Below, in pieces: positions 35,115-37,614 of a stretch of 37,614 nucleotides of DNA. The position numbers and the translations under genes were made by a program. Each line of letters begins with the position of its first letter. Position 1 is the stretch's first letter. This DNA is from a bacterium (GTDB lineage Bacteria; Planctomycetota; UBA1135; GCA-002686595), in the NCBI GenBank assembly GCA_030428395.1, contig JAUIDW010000019.1:1-37614 (forward strand). The letters run 5' to 3'. The notes under the pieces are model-generated. The model was given only the letters and a program-made list of their open reading frames with translations. It was not told the origin of the DNA and searched no databases.

Positions 35115-35784
35115 GGCGTGCTCGCGGACCCGTGTGGAGCAACACCGCTGCGGTGGCCAGGCCTGCGAGGATCATGATATCGGCCAGGTGCGGGCTCCGA
35201 GTTGTGTCCGCGCCTCCCTCCAGGGAGCGCAGGTGACGTCCGGCCCCCAGCACGGGACCCAGGACCCGGCCCACGACCCCGACGCCGTCGAGGACGGCGG
35301 CCACGGGCCAGGCCAGGAGCACGAGGGCGGGCGCGCGCACCCCCGCCGGGGCGGGCAGGCCCAGGGCGACGAGACCCAGGGCGGTCAGGTGCAGGTCCGC
35401 GGCGAGGGACCCTGCGAGCAGCGTCGCGGGGTCGGCCACGAGGCCCAGCGCGAGGGGCGCCGCCAGGGAGACGGCCTGGAAGCCCGCCGCGCCGACGAGC
35501 AGGGCCAGGGCCTGGCTCCGGAGCCGTTCGGGCGGCCCCTGGGGCTGGAGCCACCAGGTGGACCGCTCGCAGGTCGCCGTGGCGAGGGCCGCGCCCGTCA
35601 GGCCCGCCAGAAATGCGACTTCGTACAGCGCGGCGTCTCCGCGGATCCTGGTGGTGGCGATCCCGTAGGTCCCGACCTCCACCCAGACGAGCCAGGCGAG
35701 CGAGAGGCCCACCAGGACCACCCAGGCCACGGGGCTCCGACGCAGGTCCGCGAGCAGGATGCTGAGGACACCGAGGCTTCGCAT
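35092..35784 (-). CDS. Polytopic membrane protein, unknown
   Basis: 230 aa, ATG 35784. Hydrophobic, with about five to six membrane segments (for example VAWVVLVGLSLAWLVWV near 19-35, VAFLAGLTGAALATATC, VLLAWPVAAVLDGVGVVG and ILAGLATAAVLLHTG). The N-terminal LLADLRRSPVAW and the general pattern recall ABC-2 type permeases, but no ATPase partner is next to it. It overlaps the metallophosphoesterase gene. Read it as a conserved-looking but unassigned protein. Confidence 0.6.
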   Translation of the reverse strand: MRSLGVLSILLADLRRSPVAWVVLVGLSLAWLVWVEVGTYGIATTRIRGDAALYEVAFLAGLTGAALATATCERSTWWLQPQGPPERLRSQALALLVGAAGFQAVSLAAPLALGLVADPATLLAGSLAADLHLTALGLVALGLPAPAGVRAPALVLLAWPVAAVLDGVGVVGRVLGPVLGAGRHLRSLEGGADTTRSPHLADIMILAGLATAAVLLHTGPRARHAVRHPR

Positions 35785-35867
35785 CCCCTCTCGTGTACCC
35801 GCCAGGCCGGTCAATTGCCAGCCATCCGACAGGGCGCCGCCCGCCCGGGACCCGGATTCTGGAGCGC

Positions 35868-35873
35868 TATAAA
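35868..35873 (+). promoter_or_regulatory. -10 element (TATAAA) upstream of parS/parB
   Basis: GCTATAAA, 5 of 6 matches to TATAAT, within an AT-rich stretch ending near 35890. A leader of about 130 nt including parS would precede parB. No good -35 is seen. Confidence 0.4.
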
Positions 35874-35970
35874 CTGCTGGCACATAATGCTTTGCGCCAA
35901 CCCTGCGCGTCTCGCTTGCGCCCGGAGCGACACCTGGTCTCCTGGGGTCGGTCCATGGACCGGCGAATGG

Positions 35971-35988
35971 ATGTTCCACGTGGAACAT
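35971..35988. promoter_or_regulatory. parS centromere site
   Basis: TGTTCCACGTGGAACA at 35972-35987 is a perfect 16-bp palindrome identical to the well-known parS form of high-GC bacteria, extended to 18 bp by the flanking A and T. ParB binds it and loads as a CTP-dependent clamp. It is 25 nt upstream of the parB start, so ParB probably also controls its own expression. I saw no second complete copy in the window. Confidence 0.93.
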
Positions 35989-36012
35989 CGGCTCAACCAC
36001 GAGAGAGGTGCG

Positions 36013-36888
36013 ATGGAGAAGCGATTGGGCAAGGGGCTCGGTTCCCTGCTGGGGGCGGGCTCGGACAGCTCGCAGGAGAAGAAGTCGGCATCGGCGCCCA
36101 GCCAGGAGATCCCGCTCGACGAGATCCGGCCCAACCCCAGGCAGCCGCGACAGCACATGGATCCCGAGGCGCTCGAGGAGCTCCGTGTCAGCATCCAGCA
36201 GCACGGGGTCCTGCAGCCCGTGGTCGTGCGCAGGGTCGGCAGCCACTACGAGTTGATCCTCGGCGAACGGCGCTGCCGCGCCTCGAGAATGGCCGGCCGC
36301 AAGACCATCCCGGCCGTGGTGCGCGAGGACGTGGACGACGACCGGATGCTGGAGCTGGCCCTGGTCGAGAACGTCCAGCGCTCCGATCTCGACGCGCTGG
36401 AGCGCGCCCAGGCCTTCCAGGCCCTCATGAGGGATCTCGGGCTCACGCAGGAGCAGGTGGCCGACCGCGTCGGCCTCAAGCGCGCGACCATCGCCAACCA
36501 CCTGCGCCTGCTGGATCTCCCGCCCAAGGCGCAGGAGGCCCTCTCGAAGGGCCTGATCACCATGGGGCACGCCCGCGCCCTCGCCGGGCTCGAGTCCCGC
36601 AAGGAGGTGCTCGACCTGGTGGCCCTGATCGTGAAGAAGGACCTGTCGGTCCGTGCGGTCGAGGACCTCGTCCGCCGCAAGGCCCAGGCGCAGAAGCCCA
36701 GCGAGGAGCGCCCGGCCCGGGCCCCCTGGGAGGTCGACCTGGAGGGGCGGCTTCGCGAACGGCTGGGGACCCGCGTGAGCCTGCAGAACGCGAAGGGCTA
36801 CCGCGGGACCATCACCCTCCACTACCACAGTCGCGAGGAGCTCGACCGCCTCTGCGACGTGCTCGCGCCGCGCGAACTGCTGCGCTGA
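36013..36888 (+). CDS. parB: Chromosome-partitioning protein ParB
   Basis: 291 aa, ATG 36013, with GAGAGAGG just before. The N-terminal KRLGKGLGSLLG motif contacts ParA. The CTP-binding box is EIRPNPRQPRQH followed by LILGERRCRASRMAG (near 84-92), and the helix-turn-helix is LTQEQVADRVGLKRATIANHLRLL (about 143-166). The C-terminal dimer domain ends RELLR. It pairs with parS, 25 nt upstream, and with the distant parA. The frame is open upstream through the parS site, but that stretch is regulatory. Confidence 0.97.
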   Translation: MEKRLGKGLGSLLGAGSDSSQEKKSASAPSQEIPLDEIRPNPRQPRQHMDPEALEELRVSIQQHGVLQPVVVRRVGSHYELILGERRCRASRMAGRKTIPAVVREDVDDDRMLELALVENVQRSDLDALERAQAFQALMRDLGLTQEQVADRVGLKRATIANHLRLLDLPPKAQEALSKGLITMGHARALAGLESRKEVLDLVALIVKKDLSVRAVEDLVRRKAQAQKPSEERPARAPWEVDLEGRLRERLGTRVSLQNAKGYRGTITLHYHSREELDRLCDVLAPRELLR

Positions 36889-36904
36889 GGGTTCTCCCCC
36901 AACG

Positions 36905-36948
36905 AGACGAGGGGCCCCGCGGGATCGCACCCGCGGGGCCCCTCGTCT
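36905..36948. terminator. Bidirectional hairpin terminator between parB and the cyclophilin-like gene
   Basis: A perfect 19-bp inverted repeat, 36905-36923 with 36930-36948, and a 6-nt loop (ATCGCA). Very GC-rich, no T-run beyond scattered Ts on the plus strand. It sits between convergent genes and can serve both. Confidence 0.85.
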
Positions 36949-36963
36949 GTTCTGGAGCGTGCG

Positions 36964-37614
36964 TCAGGAGCCGGCTTCGACCCGCATCGACTCGATCTCG
37001 ATGCGCTCGGCGGGACGCAGGGAGCCCGGCGCGGTCTCGACGTCGTCCAGGCTCTCCGCCAGCTCGATGCCCTCGACCACGACGCCGAACACCACTCCCT
37101 GGCCCCCCAGGCGCAGGCCGTCGGCGCTGAGGATCATGAAGCGGCTCGAGGACTCCTCGCCCTCGTTCACCACGGGGGCCGTCGCCACGGCGCCGCGGAA
37201 GAACTTGAGCGCGTTGGTCTCGCCGGGGACGCCGACGTTCTGGCCTCCGAGGCCCCAGGAGTCGGGCTCGTCGGGGCGCGTCTTCGTGTGCGGGTCCCCC
37301 AGCTCGATGGCGAGGTCCTTGCGCACCGCGTGGACCGCCTGGCCGTCGAAGAACCCACCGGTGACCAGCTCGACGAACCTGGCGGTCGTCTCGGGGGCTT
37401 CCTGACGGTAGAGGGCGATCACGATGTCGCCCTGGCTGGTGGTGATGCGCACCCGGGGCGCGCCATCCGGCGGGTCCGGCAGCCCGAACAGCTCGGGGTG
37501 GGACTCCTCCCAGCGCCGGCGTGCGTCGATCTTCGCCGCGAGGCTGTCGACCAGCGTCTGCTGGGCCCCGTCCTCGCCGATCGGAAGGGGATCGCTGCTG
37601 AGGAGGTGATCGGG
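36964..37614 (-). CDS. Cyclophilin-type peptidyl-prolyl isomerase-like protein (partial, N-terminus beyond right edge)
   Basis: At least 217 codons, open to the window edge; an internal GTG at 37452 is not needed as start. A segment before the domain (LVDSLAAKIDARRRWEESHP) is helical. Cyclophilin pattern: VRITTSQGDIVIALYRQEAP, ETTARFVELVTGGFFDGQ, FRGAVATAP, FMILSADGLRLGGQGVVFGVVVEGIELAE. The key FHR motif reads VHAVRKDL, so the catalytic Arg is replaced by Ala, and QFFI reads RFMI. The isomerase may be weak or lost. It is convergent with parB across the 19-bp hairpin. Confidence 0.85.
   Translation of the reverse strand, partial: PDHLLSSDPLPIGEDGAQQTLVDSLAAKIDARRRWEESHPELFGLPDPPDGAPRVRITTSQGDIVIALYRQEAPETTARFVELVTGGFFDGQAVHAVRKDLAIELGDPHTKTRPDEPDSWGLGGQNVGVPGETNALKFFRGAVATAPVVNEGEESSSRFMILSADGLRLGGQGVVFGVVVEGIELAESLDDVETAPGSLRPAERIEIESMRVEAGS

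Noticed and set aside
35878-35895. Sigma-54-like promoter TGGCAC...TTTGC before parB
   Set aside because: The distance between GG and GC is 13 nt (or 8) instead of the required 10, so it does not fit.

Overview
The window is about 37.6 kb of very GC-rich bacterial chromosome. Third codon positions are almost always G or C in real genes, and non-coding stretches stand out where this breaks down. It is a core housekeeping region, not a mobile one: I see no tRNA, rRNA, CRISPR array, transposase, integrase or phage gene. The gene set indicates a diderm with LPS (KdsD, KdsC, an Lpt-type giant protein, a TamB-like protein) that also carries a BshC homologue (bacillithiol pathway). A deep-branching high-GC diderm such as Planctomycetota would fit, but this placement is an inference and no rRNA is present to test it.

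Layout. (1) 1-7521, minus strand: a tightly packed run trxA > fmt > rsmB > small membrane protein > SDR > cupin > TamB-like (runs off the left edge). (2) 7694-7943, plus: a tiny single-PASTA protein. (3) 7975-9590, minus: M50 site-2 protease > scpA. (4) 9736-17068, plus: kdsD > kdsC > a 1,703-aa protein that appears to combine LptC-, LptA- and LptD-like parts, then tatA/B. (5) 17084-24070, minus: dnaA > [oriC candidate] > dnaN > dciA > gyrB > MshEN-domain protein. (6) 24454-26657, minus: parA > nifS/iscS-type cysteine desulfurase. (7) 26713-30182, minus: DUF502 membrane protein > pyrF > bshC. (8) 30475-32661, minus: hemW, then a sigma-70 family factor with an apparent ATT start. (9) 33012-34325, plus: a large protein ending in an HPr domain. 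(10) 34380-35784, minus: membrane protein > metallophosphoesterase. (11) 35868-36888, plus: a perfect parS site and parB, followed by a 19-bp stem hairpin and a convergent, partial cyclophilin-like gene.

The genes form a replication and segregation hub (DnaA, DnaN, DciA, GyrB, ParA, ParB, parS, ScpA) plus an envelope-building set (KdsD, KdsC, Lpt fusion, TamB-like, TatA, M50 protease). The dnaA-dnaN gap holds a DnaA-box cluster followed by a GC-rich spacer and a run of DnaA-trio-like triplets, so it is a strong oriC candidate.

Two patterns run across the window. Neighbouring genes often share a 4-nt GTGA/ATGA stop-start overlap. Several first genes of operons have a TANNNT -10 element (often GCTAGRAT) placed 7-8 nt before the start codon, which implies leaderless or nearly leaderless mRNAs. 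The most striking single gene is the Lpt fusion: it sits where other LPS-bearing bacteria keep lptC-lptA, and could bridge inner and outer membranes with one polypeptide.
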